NCBI RefSeq assembly: GCF_004571025.1
Contig: NZ_SPQT01000025.1
Span: 62,001 to 126,000 of the forward strand
Reading direction: 5' to 3'
From: Bradyrhizobium niftali
GTDB taxonomy: Bacteria; Pseudomonadota; Alphaproteobacteria; Rhizobiales; Xanthobacteraceae
Length of the DNA: 64,000 nt
This document shows positions 15,874 through 23,173 of this stretch, one piece after another. The position numbers and the translations under genes were made by a program. The notes under the pieces are model-generated. The model made no database searches, was not told where the DNA came from, and saw only the letters and a program-made list of their open reading frames with translations. Within the stretch, counting starts at the first letter, position 1. Each line of letters begins with the position of its first letter.

Positions 15874-16029
15874 TCAGCTGAAGAACCAGAGGAACAATCG
15901 CACCAGCAACAGCGTGATGAAGTACACCCAGCCCGCCATCGCAATCAGTGCAACGCTGAAAAATGCGCCTTCGAATGCCCGCTCTCTGATCTTCGTGAGG
16001 GGAAGTGCCGCTCGCGCTCTCTGAAGCAT
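15874..16029 (-). CDS. 51-aa single-span membrane protein, array B copy
   Basis: It is the same length as the array A gene at 2904-3059 and differs at only five residues. ATG 16029 opens with a basic MLQRARAALPLTKIRERA and continues into the hydrophobic FFSVALIAMAGWVYFITLLL. A much longer open frame through 16989 on this strand is an artefact: it has no plausible start and crosses the rfbB remnant antisense. Confidence 0.75.
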   Translation of the reverse strand: MLQRARAALPLTKIRERAFEGAFFSVALIAMAGWVYFITLLLVRLFLWFFS

Positions 16030-16374
16030 CTCGGTCTTCTGATTGTTTGATTTGTTCGTCGCCGTTCGCGCGAACATAGCCGAACGAATTCGACGATCTC
16101 GTGACGAGCCGTCTGAGCGAAGCGCAATGCTGCTTGTCGGGATTTGCTTGCGGCATGCGTGTCGTCGCGATCGGATCGATTCTGGTTCGGAGCGATCGCG
16201 ATCGACACCGCGCGGTGATTCAATTGAAATTGATTTCGTGCCCCGCGCGACGCAGCCGCCGCGACGACGATTCTGCAATCGCGCGCAAGTGATCGCGGCA
16301 AGATGATGTCTCCGGGTCTCGGCGCGGCCCGTCAGTCGTGGATGCAGCGCTGCGACGACCCGGCTTCGCACAAC

Positions 16375-16575
16375 GGGAGCGGCCAGGCCGACTTCGTCGC
16401 CGATCGGCCCGGCCGCGATCTCGGCGAGGCCATGCTCCGCGACGCCGTGGATCCGGCAAGATCCGACGCGAGCCTCGCCGCCATCCCCGCGAGGATTCGA
16501 GAGCGGACTTGACGAGGCCGTCCGGAGGTTCTGCGACAGCCGGGCATGATGACAGAACATCCTCGATCGCGGCTG
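16375..16575 (+). pseudogene. rfbB: Fragment of dTDP-glucose 4,6-dehydratase gene (array B)
   Basis: DNA from about 16375 to 16575 aligns with 5100-5285, the 3' end of the array A rfbB. Landmarks are GTCGCCGATCGGC, GATCCGGCAAGAT, TTCGAGAGCGGACT and the closing ACATCCTCGA. The reading frame is broken repeatedly. The rest of rfbB and all of rfbA are missing in array B, so it has decayed further than array A. It proves that the two arrays once shared the dTDP-sugar genes. Confidence 0.75.
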
Positions 16576-16723
16576 TCGGAGCGCGCGGACCAACCGCGGT
16601 TGACAAAAACACCGTGGTACTACGGAGCGCCGCGCGCCGATTTCATCGCGGTAAGGTTGAGCGGTTAGCTTAATCCGCGTTGTTTGTTGCGAATGCCGAG
16701 GGATCGCATATCCATCTTCAGCA

Positions 16724-16794
16724 CCGGGCTGCCCCAAGCCCGGCCCCACCCAAGCAAAGCCGTCGAGCGAACGTGGGTCCGCTTGGCGGCTTTG
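16724..16794 (+). ncRNA. Conserved double hairpin in the leader of the Myb-like gene (array B)
   Basis: Hairpin 1 pairs CCGGGCT (16724-16730) with AGCCCGG (16737-16743). Hairpin 2 pairs CAAAGCCGTCGAGCG (16755-16769) with CGCTTGGCGGCTTTG (16780-16794) over 15 bp, including two G-U pairs, with a 10-base loop. The stem of hairpin 2 is identical in array A, while the loop and flanks have changed. It ends 31 bases ahead of the Myb-like start. Confidence 0.5.
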
Positions 16795-16825
16795 TCGTTG
16801 TGTCGACGAGAGGATGAATTCGGTT

Positions 16826-16999
16826 ATGGCGCGCAGGCCCTGGTCGTTCAAGGAAGACCGCCGGCTGATGGAGTTGGCCAAGTCTTCGACTTCGCTGGAA
16901 GAGGCGGCGAAACTTCTCGGTCGCTCGCCCGATGCGATCAAGCGCATGGCCTTGCGTCTCGGCCTGACGCTGAAATCCAAGGGCACCAAGAAGGGCTAG
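16826..16999 (+). CDS. 57-aa Myb/SANT-like DNA-binding protein, array B copy
   Basis: The conserved start is ATG 16826 (MARRPWSFKED). An ATG at 16814 also has GAGAGG upstream, and its use would add four residues. The single helix-turn-helix (LEEAAKLLGRSPDAIKRMA) and a Lys-rich C-terminus are as in array A (50 of 57 residues identical). It is expected to bind DNA as a small regulator or nucleoid-associated factor. Confidence 0.7.
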   Translation: MARRPWSFKEDRRLMELAKSSTSLEEAAKLLGRSPDAIKRMALRLGLTLKSKGTKKG

Positions 17000-17205
17000 C
17001 GTCCGTCGCGCCGGCCGCGCGCGACAGTTCACGAACGTGCGCGCCTGCCCCGTCGATTGGTGAGCGGAAAGCCGCCGATCAACGCAGCCCGAACGCCTTC
17101 AGCACACTCGATCTCTCCGCGCATCGATGTTAAGCTGTTCCGCGATGAAGATTGATCATCGACCAGCTTCGATATCCGCCCGATTGTTTGTTGGGGGAAT
17201 GTATC

Positions 17206-17514
17206 ATGTTGTCCCGCGCACTGGCCGTAGCTGTGGTTCTGGCTCTGCCCTCGATGGCGTCGGCGCAAGTCCCCGTGCGGTTCGGATTTCCGAATGGCGC
17301 ACCATGGTGTGCCTTTGGCTTCGATTGCAGATTCCTGAATTACCGCGAATGCGCGGACTGGATTTATGATCCTGCGCGAAACTGCCTCAGGAATCCGTAC
17401 TTTGCGGCCACTACCCGACCGATGTCGACAAGGGCTGGTCCTACAATCGGCGCTGAACGACGCTTTCCAGCGAACGACTTCGCCATGCGGTCAGGCGTGC
17501 GGCTTCGTGCCTGA
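17206..17514 (+). CDS. DUF3551-type small exported protein
   Basis: The product has 102 residues. ATG 17206 follows TTGGGGGAA; the signal peptide (LSRALAVAVVLALPSMASA) is cleaved at ASA/Q. The mature part has the Cys pattern of DUF3551 proteins: WCAFGFDC, YRECADWIYDP, NCLRNPYF. That family is abundant in bradyrhizobia and functionally uncharacterised. After the domain the frame runs on for about 35 residues of weaker composition, so the natural stop may have been lost. Confidence 0.65.
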   Translation: MLSRALAVAVVLALPSMASAQVPVRFGFPNGAPWCAFGFDCRFLNYRECADWIYDPARNCLRNPYFAATTRPMSTRAGPTIGAERRFPANDFAMRSGVRLRA

Positions 17515-17599
17515 CCCGGTTGGCCCGGCTCGTCGATGACGAGAATTTGGGCAGGGACGATCGGCTGCCCCCTCCGCAAAGGGGGAACTCTCGACCGCG

Positions 17600-17627
17600 C
17601 CCGCATTGGTCCCGAAAGGAATGCGGG
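17600..17627 (+). promoter_or_regulatory. 8-bp hairpin directly ahead of a ribosome-binding site
   Basis: CCCGCATT and AATGCGGG are perfect complements with a 12-base loop that can itself pair (TCC/GGA). The GGAGGTGGAG ribosome site of the 53-aa gene follows immediately. The position suggests either leader regulation or an intercistronic stabiliser. Confidence 0.4.
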
Positions 17628-17637
17628 AGGTGGAGTC

Positions 17638-17799
17638 ATGGCAAGCTCTTTCCTGATCGTGCTGTCGATCTGGCTTGGCATCAACATCCTGTTCGTGGCC
17701 GTGAGATTGTGGGTCACGAGACCAGCGAGCCGGCGGATTGATGACGCCTCCAGCCAACTCAGCGCCTGCATGAAGTCGCGACTGCATCGCCACGCTTGA
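17638..17799 (+). CDS. 53-aa single-span membrane protein
   Basis: ATG 17638 has a strong GGAGGTGGAG upstream. The protein is MASSFLIVLSIWLGINILFV followed by a basic VRLWVTRPASRR and a polar tail. An upstream in-frame ATG at 17536 lacks a ribosome site and reads through the hairpin. It is specific to array B. Confidence 0.6.
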   Translation: MASSFLIVLSIWLGINILFVAVRLWVTRPASRRIDDASSQLSACMKSRLHRHA

Positions 17800-17945
17800 C
17801 GTCGTCAGGATGCGCAACCGCCGAAATGGCCCGTCGCACCCGTTCGCTCGTGAACCTCGGTTCATGGCCTCGAAGGTTCATGAACCTTAACGATATTCTT
17901 GGCTTTCGAAAGCGACCAGCGGACCGAACGGTTATGTTGGCGCCC

Positions 17946-18311
17946 ATGCGCCGCAACCATCTCATCGCAGCCGCGGGAATCTGCCTCGCGCTCATCATCT
18001 ATGCCACGCTCGCCAGGCTCGCGGGCAGGCCTGTGCTCGTGGGCCATGCGGAGGCCTACTGGGTCGTCGTCATCGAGCGCTTCAGCGCCTACGGCCTGTT
18101 GGGCTTCCTGCTGTCGTTCCTGCTGCCGGGGCGCCTCAAACTGGCTTGCGCGTTCGTGGTGGCCGTTGCCGTCGGCCTCGAGGTCTTGCAGGCGGTGACG
18201 CCGGATCGTGATCCGCGGCTCATCGATATGCTGCAAAAGGCCGCCGGCGGCACCATCGGCGTCCTTCTGGCGCAGACCATCCTGGCTTTCCTGCCGAGGC
18301 CGCCGTCCTAG
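17946..18311 (+). CDS. VanZ-like small membrane protein, array B copy
   Basis: The product has 121 residues and four hydrophobic helices. The loop GRPVLVGHAEAYWVVVIERF between helices 1 and 2 and the TPDRDPRLIDMLQKAAGGT block are shared with the array A copy. The start MRRNHL is conserved in both, while the longer upstream frame is not. It is probably an inner-membrane protein of unknown activity. Confidence 0.75.
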   Translation: MRRNHLIAAAGICLALIIYATLARLAGRPVLVGHAEAYWVVVIERFSAYGLLGFLLSFLLPGRLKLACAFVVAVAVGLEVLQAVTPDRDPRLIDMLQKAAGGTIGVLLAQTILAFLPRPPS

Positions 18312-18340
18312 CGCGGTCGACGGCCGAGGGCGCGGTGGAC

Positions 18341-18625
18341 TTACGCCACGCCGCGCCTGAGCCTCTCCTGCTCGGTCGCGAGAACTCCCGACATCTGCCG
18401 ATGGGTTTCACGCAACGCCACGATCGCATCATCGAGACCGAATTCGGCTTCGCGAATGCTCTCGAAGAACCGGCCCATCAAGGCGAGGTTCAGCTTGACG
18501 CGGGTGTTTCCGTCGCGGCTTTTGCGGCGGTCGAGCGACAGATGCTGCGCCTGAAGCTGGGCTTCGGCAGCGCTACAGCCGTTGAGCGTCGCGAGTTCGT
18601 CATATGTCATCCAGATTTGAGGCAT
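18341..18625 (-). CDS. Conserved 94-aa protein, array B copy
   Basis: It shares MPQIWMTYDELATL, LSLDRRKSRDGNTRVKLNLAL and the EADF/EAEF-type acidic helix with the array A copy at 10447-10731. It is convergent with the VanZ-like gene, as in array A. The N-terminal segment (EL..L..CS..EA) could be a helix-turn-helix. No family was recognised. Confidence 0.7.
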   Translation of the reverse strand: MPQIWMTYDELATLNGCSAAEAQLQAQHLSLDRRKSRDGNTRVKLNLALMGRFFESIREAEFGLDDAIVALRETHRQMSGVLATEQERLRRGVA

Positions 18626-18735
18626 ACCCCTGTCCGTCTCTTGTTATGGGTCCCTAACCTAGATTTCACCTCTAAAGGCACGGTTGCCGCAATGCGGTGA
18701 CGACGGGTTTTCGCGACAACAGCGTCAATGCAAAG

Positions 18736-19194
18736 CTAAGACGCGGGAGCCTTTGCGGGCCCCTTGGGCGGCGCAAAGGGATGGCGCGGCCGGGAGCGGC
18801 TGTCGAGGCTCTTGGGCAATTTGTCGGCATTGAGCTTCACGACCGCGCATCGCGCGTCGGCGGCCGGCGCATCCTCCTGGCTGTAGATCAGCGTCGCCTC
18901 GAACTTGACGTCGGGCGCTTGCTTGGCCGTGCCCGAGCAGGTCGCGACCAAGCCACTGCACACCCCCGCAAGATCGACCTCGACCTCGTCCGGCCCGAAC
19001 ACGCTCGGCGGACCATCCGCGTACCGGTTCACGATCAAGACGGCCGAGAAGTGCTTCTCATCGACACGATAAGAGCCGCCATAGGTGAAGAAGCTGTCGC
19101 TGCCCGAGATCCGGCCCTCAATCAGATCCACGACGCCGGTGCCCTGGCCGCGCGGGGTTCTGAACCAGGCAGCATATTTGCCGTCTCTCAACAT
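18736..19194 (-). CDS. GrlR-like regulatory/beta-sandwich protein
   Basis: The product has 152 residues. ATG 19194 (MLRDGKYAAWF) has GAGAAA upstream. The segment GKYAAWFRTPRGQGTGVVDL, then GGSYRVDEKHFSAVLIVNRY and VKFEATLIYS fits the GrlR family, named after a negative regulator of type III secretion in enteric pathogens. Many bradyrhizobial members have no link to secretion. It carries an Arg/Pro/Lys-rich C-terminal tail beyond the usual domain. The array A copy is truncated. Confidence 0.65.
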   Translation of the reverse strand: MLRDGKYAAWFRTPRGQGTGVVDLIEGRISGSDSFFTYGGSYRVDEKHFSAVLIVNRYADGPPSVFGPDEVEVDLAGVCSGLVATCSGTAKQAPDVKFEATLIYSQEDAPAADARCAVVKLNADKLPKSLDSRSRPRHPFAPPKGPAKAPAS

Positions 19195-19316
19195 GCGACA
19201 TTTCTCGACGTGAAATTTGACAGGTATTTGCGACGAACTCTGGGGCGCGACAATGACCAAACCATCGGCGCTTTCGGCAGGGTTAACACCCCGAAAACCC
19301 AATCCATCGAATTGCC

Positions 19317-19340
19317 GCCGGCGCGCGAGGCGACGCCGGC
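19317..19340 (-). terminator. GC-rich hairpin at the end of the chemotaxis operon
   Basis: GCCGGCG (19317-19323) and CGCCGGC (19334-19340) form a perfect 7-bp stem. It begins 7 bases past the stop of the last chemotaxis gene. There is no T-tract, so Rho-independent function is uncertain. Confidence 0.4.
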
Positions 19341-19347
19341 GCCGACA

Positions 19348-21075
19348 TCAAAACAATTCTATGCCGTCATCGGCGGTCTCGACCGCCTCGACGCGCCGCG
19401 TGGCGGTGATCGACGCAAGCCCGAGTGTTTGCAGGAACTCCCGGTGGACGTCCCGCTCGCGCTCCATCGTGTAGCGCGCGAAGAGATCGTCGAGCATGGC
19501 CTCGTCCTGCGCAATCGGTTGCGGTCGCCGGGCGACCGCACTCGCAGTCTCGAGGCGCGCGGCCACCGCAGGCAAAGTCGCGGAGCTTTCGCCGAGCTTG
19601 TTCATCAGGCCTTGCGCCGAATTCATCAGGCCTTCGAATTCCGCGCCCTCGTCGACGAGCCGGCTCATCAGCTTGTCGAGCCGCTCGTTGCCGGCCTCGA
19701 CCTCGCGGAGCGCCTGGAGGATCTGCGGCTCGAGGTTGGCAAGCTGCGTGGGATCGCCCTGCACGCGCAGCTCCTTTAGCGCCTTGGCCGAGTGCTCAAT
19801 GCCGTCGAGCACGGGCCGGAGGCGCGCCGCCCCCGCCGAAACCTGGTCGGCAGTCGCCTTGAGCTCGTTGGCGATCACGACGAAGGCGCTGCCGCGGCTG
19901 CCGAGATGGCTTGCCTTGAGGCCGGCGTTCATCCCGATCAGGGTGATGTCGACGGTCGCATCGGCGAGCCCGGCGATCGCCTGGCGAAATTTCCCCAGCG
20001 TATCCTCGACAATGGCCAATGCGTCATCGACCGAACGGCCGGCGCTCTCGCAGGTGGCGATCAGGGTCGAAGCATGCGCCAGTATCCGCTTGATGCGCGT
20101 CAGGAACGACGACGAGCCGCCATCCTCGCCACCGAACAGCGTGCGGCCGTTGCCGACGACGCTGCCGGCATCATGCAGGATAGCCGTCAGCGCCCGAACG
20201 ATCTGACCGATGTCGCCGCCGAACTCGCGCTGGGCGTCCCTGAGCTGGGCCGCCTGCAACAGGCCGATGGCGCGTGCGCCGTCATCGCTCGTGACCGGTT
20301 CGGGAACGAGGCTTGGAGAAGGTCCTGACGCACGACCGAGACCGTGACAGACATGCTCGAGGCGCTGGCGCGTGCTGTCGCCGGCCTGCAAGGAGATGAT
20401 CGCGCTGCCGACCGCCTCGGCGATCTTCCTGGTACTGGCGCTGGCGAGGTCGGCGACATGGCTGCTCTTGCTGCGCTGGTCGCGCAATCCGCCATAGGCA
20501 TCGGCGAGCTCGGCGCTCTCCGAGACCAGCTGGTTCCCGTAACGGCTCTCGAACTCCTTCTGCCGGACGGAGGCGGTGGCAACGGCTTCCGACAGGCGTT
20601 GCTGGTCCCGTGCGCAGCCCTCGATCGAGCGCTGCACGGCCTTGCCGAGATCGTAGGCTTCCTGCGTGAAGGCAAGAAAGCCCTCACGGTCGCCATCGAG
20701 CGAGGCCGCCTCGATCCGCGCGCTGCGCGCGATAATGGTGATCATCCCGATGTGCTTGAACAGCGGCTTGAGCAGCGAGGACGCCTCCGCCGTACTCGTG
20801 CCAATCGTCGCAAGCAGGGCGCTCTCGGCTGGCAGGGTTTGCGCCAGCTCGCTGAGCCGCGCGGCGATCTCCTGCAACGCGGTCGCAGCGCCCTCGATCT
20901 CGGCGCCGGAGAGCTCCTCGGAGAGCGTCGCGAGGCCCTGGTTCAGCTCCTTGAAGATGAGGTGGCCGCGACCGAGCTCCCGACCGACGCGCGCGAAGAC
21001 GTCCTCGATGCGCGACGAGACGTCCTCGATCGCCGCAGTCGCTTCAGTGAGTGTGGTGGCCGGAATGGTGGGCAT
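19348..21075 (-). CDS. Soluble MCP-like chemotaxis protein with degenerate signalling tips
   Basis: The product has 575 residues and no membrane span, and is almost entirely helical. Two segments imitate the receptor hairpin tip: residues about 109-146 (IGMITIIARSARIEAASLDG, then DREGFLAFTQEAYDLGK) and 378-410 (TLIGMNAGLKASHLGSRGSA, then FVVIANELKATADQ). Compared with the canonical LLALNAAVEAARAGE..GKGFAVVASEVRKLAE of the two operon receptors, both tips have lost key CheA/CheW contact residues. It starts 5 bases after cheB. A cytoplasmic adaptor or methylation decoy is a guess. The much longer frame to 21813 is cheB antiframe. Confidence 0.8.
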   Translation of the reverse strand: MPTIPATTLTEATAAIEDVSSRIEDVFARVGRELGRGHLIFKELNQGLATLSEELSGAEIEGAATALQEIAARLSELAQTLPAESALLATIGTSTAEASSLLKPLFKHIGMITIIARSARIEAASLDGDREGFLAFTQEAYDLGKAVQRSIEGCARDQQRLSEAVATASVRQKEFESRYGNQLVSESAELADAYGGLRDQRSKSSHVADLASASTRKIAEAVGSAIISLQAGDSTRQRLEHVCHGLGRASGPSPSLVPEPVTSDDGARAIGLLQAAQLRDAQREFGGDIGQIVRALTAILHDAGSVVGNGRTLFGGEDGGSSSFLTRIKRILAHASTLIATCESAGRSVDDALAIVEDTLGKFRQAIAGLADATVDITLIGMNAGLKASHLGSRGSAFVVIANELKATADQVSAGAARLRPVLDGIEHSAKALKELRVQGDPTQLANLEPQILQALREVEAGNERLDKLMSRLVDEGAEFEGLMNSAQGLMNKLGESSATLPAVAARLETASAVARRPQPIAQDEAMLDDLFARYTMERERDVHREFLQTLGLASITATRRVEAVETADDGIELF

Positions 21076-21080
21076 CGCAA

Positions 21081-22172
21081 TCAACCTGCCACCGCAACGT
21101 GTCCGGCCTGGTACCAGAGCATGATCTCGCGCGAAATATGGTGAAGCGGCACGACCTTCTCGACCCCGCCATGGGCGATGGCCTCCTTGGGCATGCCGAA
21201 CACCACACAGCTTTCCTCGTCCTGCGCCCGCGTCGAGGCACCGAGCTTGCGCATCTCCAGCATGCCGCGCGCGCCGTCGTCGCCCATGCCGGTCATGATG
21301 ACGCCGAGCGCGTTGGCGCCGGCGTACTGGGCCGCCGAGCGGAACAGCACGTCGACGGACGGGCGATGCCGCGACACCGGCGGGCCGTCCTTGATCGCGA
21401 TCTGGTAGCGCAGGCCGATGCGCTGGAGCAGCATGTGACGGGCGCCCGGGGCAATATAGGCCCAGCCCGGCAGCACCGGCTCGCCGTCCTCGGCCTCCTT
21501 GACCCGGATCTGGCAGATGCTGTCGAGACGTCTGGCAAAAGCCGCGGTAAAACCTGCCGGCATGTGCTGGACGATGACGATGGGTGGGCAGTGCGGCGGC
21601 AGCATCTCGAGGACGTCGTTGAGCGCTTCGGTGCCGCCCGTCGATGCGCCGATGCACACGATGCGCTCCGTCGTCGGCCGGACCCTGCCTTGCACCGGCG
21701 GCGGGATGATGGCGTCGGCCGTCAGCTTCTTCTCGACCCCCCGGCGCGCGGCGCGCGGGCGCACGCGGGCGCGCGCCGCCGACTTCACGGCCTCGCGCAG
21801 CCGGGTGGAGCATTCGAGCAGCGCCTGCCGCGTGTCGATCTTCGGCTTCGGCACAATGTCGACCGCGCCCGCCTCGAACGCCTCGAACATCACGTCAGAG
21901 CCTTCTTCGGTCAGCGAGGAGCAGATGATCACCGGGATCGGACGTTGCGCCATGATCTTGCGCAGGAACGTCATGCCGTCCATGCGCGGCATCTCGATAT
22001 CGAGGATCATGACGTCGGGGATCTCGTTCTGGAGGCGGCGCGCAGCTGCGAACGGATCGGACGCGGTCCCCGTCACCTCGATGTCCGGATCGTCATTGAG
22101 GATCGTCTGAAGGATTTGGCGCACCGACGCCGAATCGTCCACGATCAGCACGCGAACTTTCTCCCTCGGCAT
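21081..22172 (-). CDS. cheB: Chemotaxis response regulator protein-glutamate methylesterase CheB
   Basis: The product has 363 residues. The receiver domain (1-125) has the phospho-acceptor Asp58 in MILDIEMPRMDG. A variable Arg-rich linker (about 130-165) follows. The methylesterase domain has catalytic Ser177 (GASTGG), His203 (QHMPAGFT) and an Asp at 298-299 (GMGDDGA). It removes methyl groups from (and deamidates) MCPs in the cytoplasm. It sits 16 bases after cheR, and its partner receptors are in the same operon. Confidence 0.95.
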   Translation of the reverse strand: MPREKVRVLIVDDSASVRQILQTILNDDPDIEVTGTASDPFAAARRLQNEIPDVMILDIEMPRMDGMTFLRKIMAQRPIPVIICSSLTEEGSDVMFEAFEAGAVDIVPKPKIDTRQALLECSTRLREAVKSAARARVRPRAARRGVEKKLTADAIIPPPVQGRVRPTTERIVCIGASTGGTEALNDVLEMLPPHCPPIVIVQHMPAGFTAAFARRLDSICQIRVKEAEDGEPVLPGWAYIAPGARHMLLQRIGLRYQIAIKDGPPVSRHRPSVDVLFRSAAQYAGANALGVIMTGMGDDGARGMLEMRKLGASTRAQDEESCVVFGMPKEAIAHGGVEKVVPLHHISREIMLWYQAGHVAVAG

Positions 22173-22188
22173 TCTGGTTGCGCTCCGG

Positions 22189-23043
22189 CTAGACCTTGAA
22201 AATGGTTGGCTGAACTTGCTTCAAACCCGGCACGGCACTGTGAATCATCGATTCCGAATGCCCGACCAGCAGATAGCCGCCGGGCCGCAGATGGCTGCAC
22301 AATTGCTCGATCACCTTGCGCTGCGTCTCGCGCTCGAAATAGATCAGGACGTTGCGGCAGAAGATGATGTCGACGTCACGATCGACGGGATAGGACGCAT
22401 CCATGAGGTTCATCCGCATGAAATGCGTCATGCGCCGCAATTCCGGCACCACCCGCACCTCGCCGCGCGACCTGTCCCGCGACGACAGGAAGTATCGTTT
22501 CACGAAGGGCTCCGGCACCGGCGCGAGCACGTCGCGGGTGTAGATCGCGGCCTTGGCGAGGCGCAGCACCGCGGTCGAGATGTCAGTCCCGAGGATGCGG
22601 TACTGAAACCGCGAGCCGTTCCGCGTCATGTCGTCCAGCACCATCGCGGTCGTGTAGGCTTCCATGCCGGTGGAGCTCGCCGAGCTCCAGATCTTCAGGT
22701 TTGCGTTCCTGCGTCCATGCAATTTGAGCAGGGCCGGAATCGCGACGTCCCGCATGAAGGTGAAGTGCTGGGGCTCGCGGAAGAAGTCGGTCTTGTTGGT
22801 CGTCACCACATCGATCAGATGGGTGAGCTCGGTGTCGAAATGCTCCGCCCCGAACAGGTTGTCGACATATTCGTTGAGGTCGGAGAAGTTCAGCGCGCGC
22901 ACGCGCTTGTGCAGCCGCCCCTCCAGCATCAGCCGCTTGCCTTGCGGCAGCTTGATGCCGACCTTGCCCTCGATCAATTCGGCGATGGTCCGGAAGTGGC
23001 GGTCCGACAGATGCACGGCCGTGTCCTGCATGGCGGGCATCAT
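22189..23043 (-). CDS. cheR: Chemotaxis protein methyltransferase CheR
   Basis: The product has 284 residues (ATGs at 23043, 23040 and 23031 are possible). The N-terminal helical CheR domain is followed by a SAM-binding domain. Motifs seen are HLIDVVTTNKTDFFREPQHF, the FCRNVLIYF block and LRPGGYLLVGHSES. The SAM loop reads STGMEAYTTAM, where Salmonella-type CheR has GEEPY; the second Glu is kept and the first is Met. The enzyme methylates receptor glutamates and opposes CheB. Confidence 0.95.
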   Translation of the reverse strand: MMPAMQDTAVHLSDRHFRTIAELIEGKVGIKLPQGKRLMLEGRLHKRVRALNFSDLNEYVDNLFGAEHFDTELTHLIDVVTTNKTDFFREPQHFTFMRDVAIPALLKLHGRRNANLKIWSSASSTGMEAYTTAMVLDDMTRNGSRFQYRILGTDISTAVLRLAKAAIYTRDVLAPVPEPFVKRYFLSSRDRSRGEVRVVPELRRMTHFMRMNLMDASYPVDRDVDIIFCRNVLIYFERETQRKVIEQLCSHLRPGGYLLVGHSESMIHSAVPGLKQVQPTIFKV

Positions 23044-23173
23044 GGTCGCCGACCCCGGTTCGCGATGGCCGCCTGCACTGAATGTCGGGCCGTCCGGGCC
23101 ATCTCAAATCCCACACTTCACGCAATCACTGAAGACAGATCGGCCCCGGTGGGGGCCGATCTCTCAAAGAGCC

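Noticed and set aside
15874..16989. 371-codon minus-strand frame
   Set aside because: Only the last 51 codons are conserved with array A; the rest is antisense to the Myb-like gene and the rfbB fragment.
18736..19194. Evidence for a type III secretion locus from the GrlR-like gene
   Set aside because: No secretion apparatus or effector gene is in the window and GrlR-like proteins occur widely without one.
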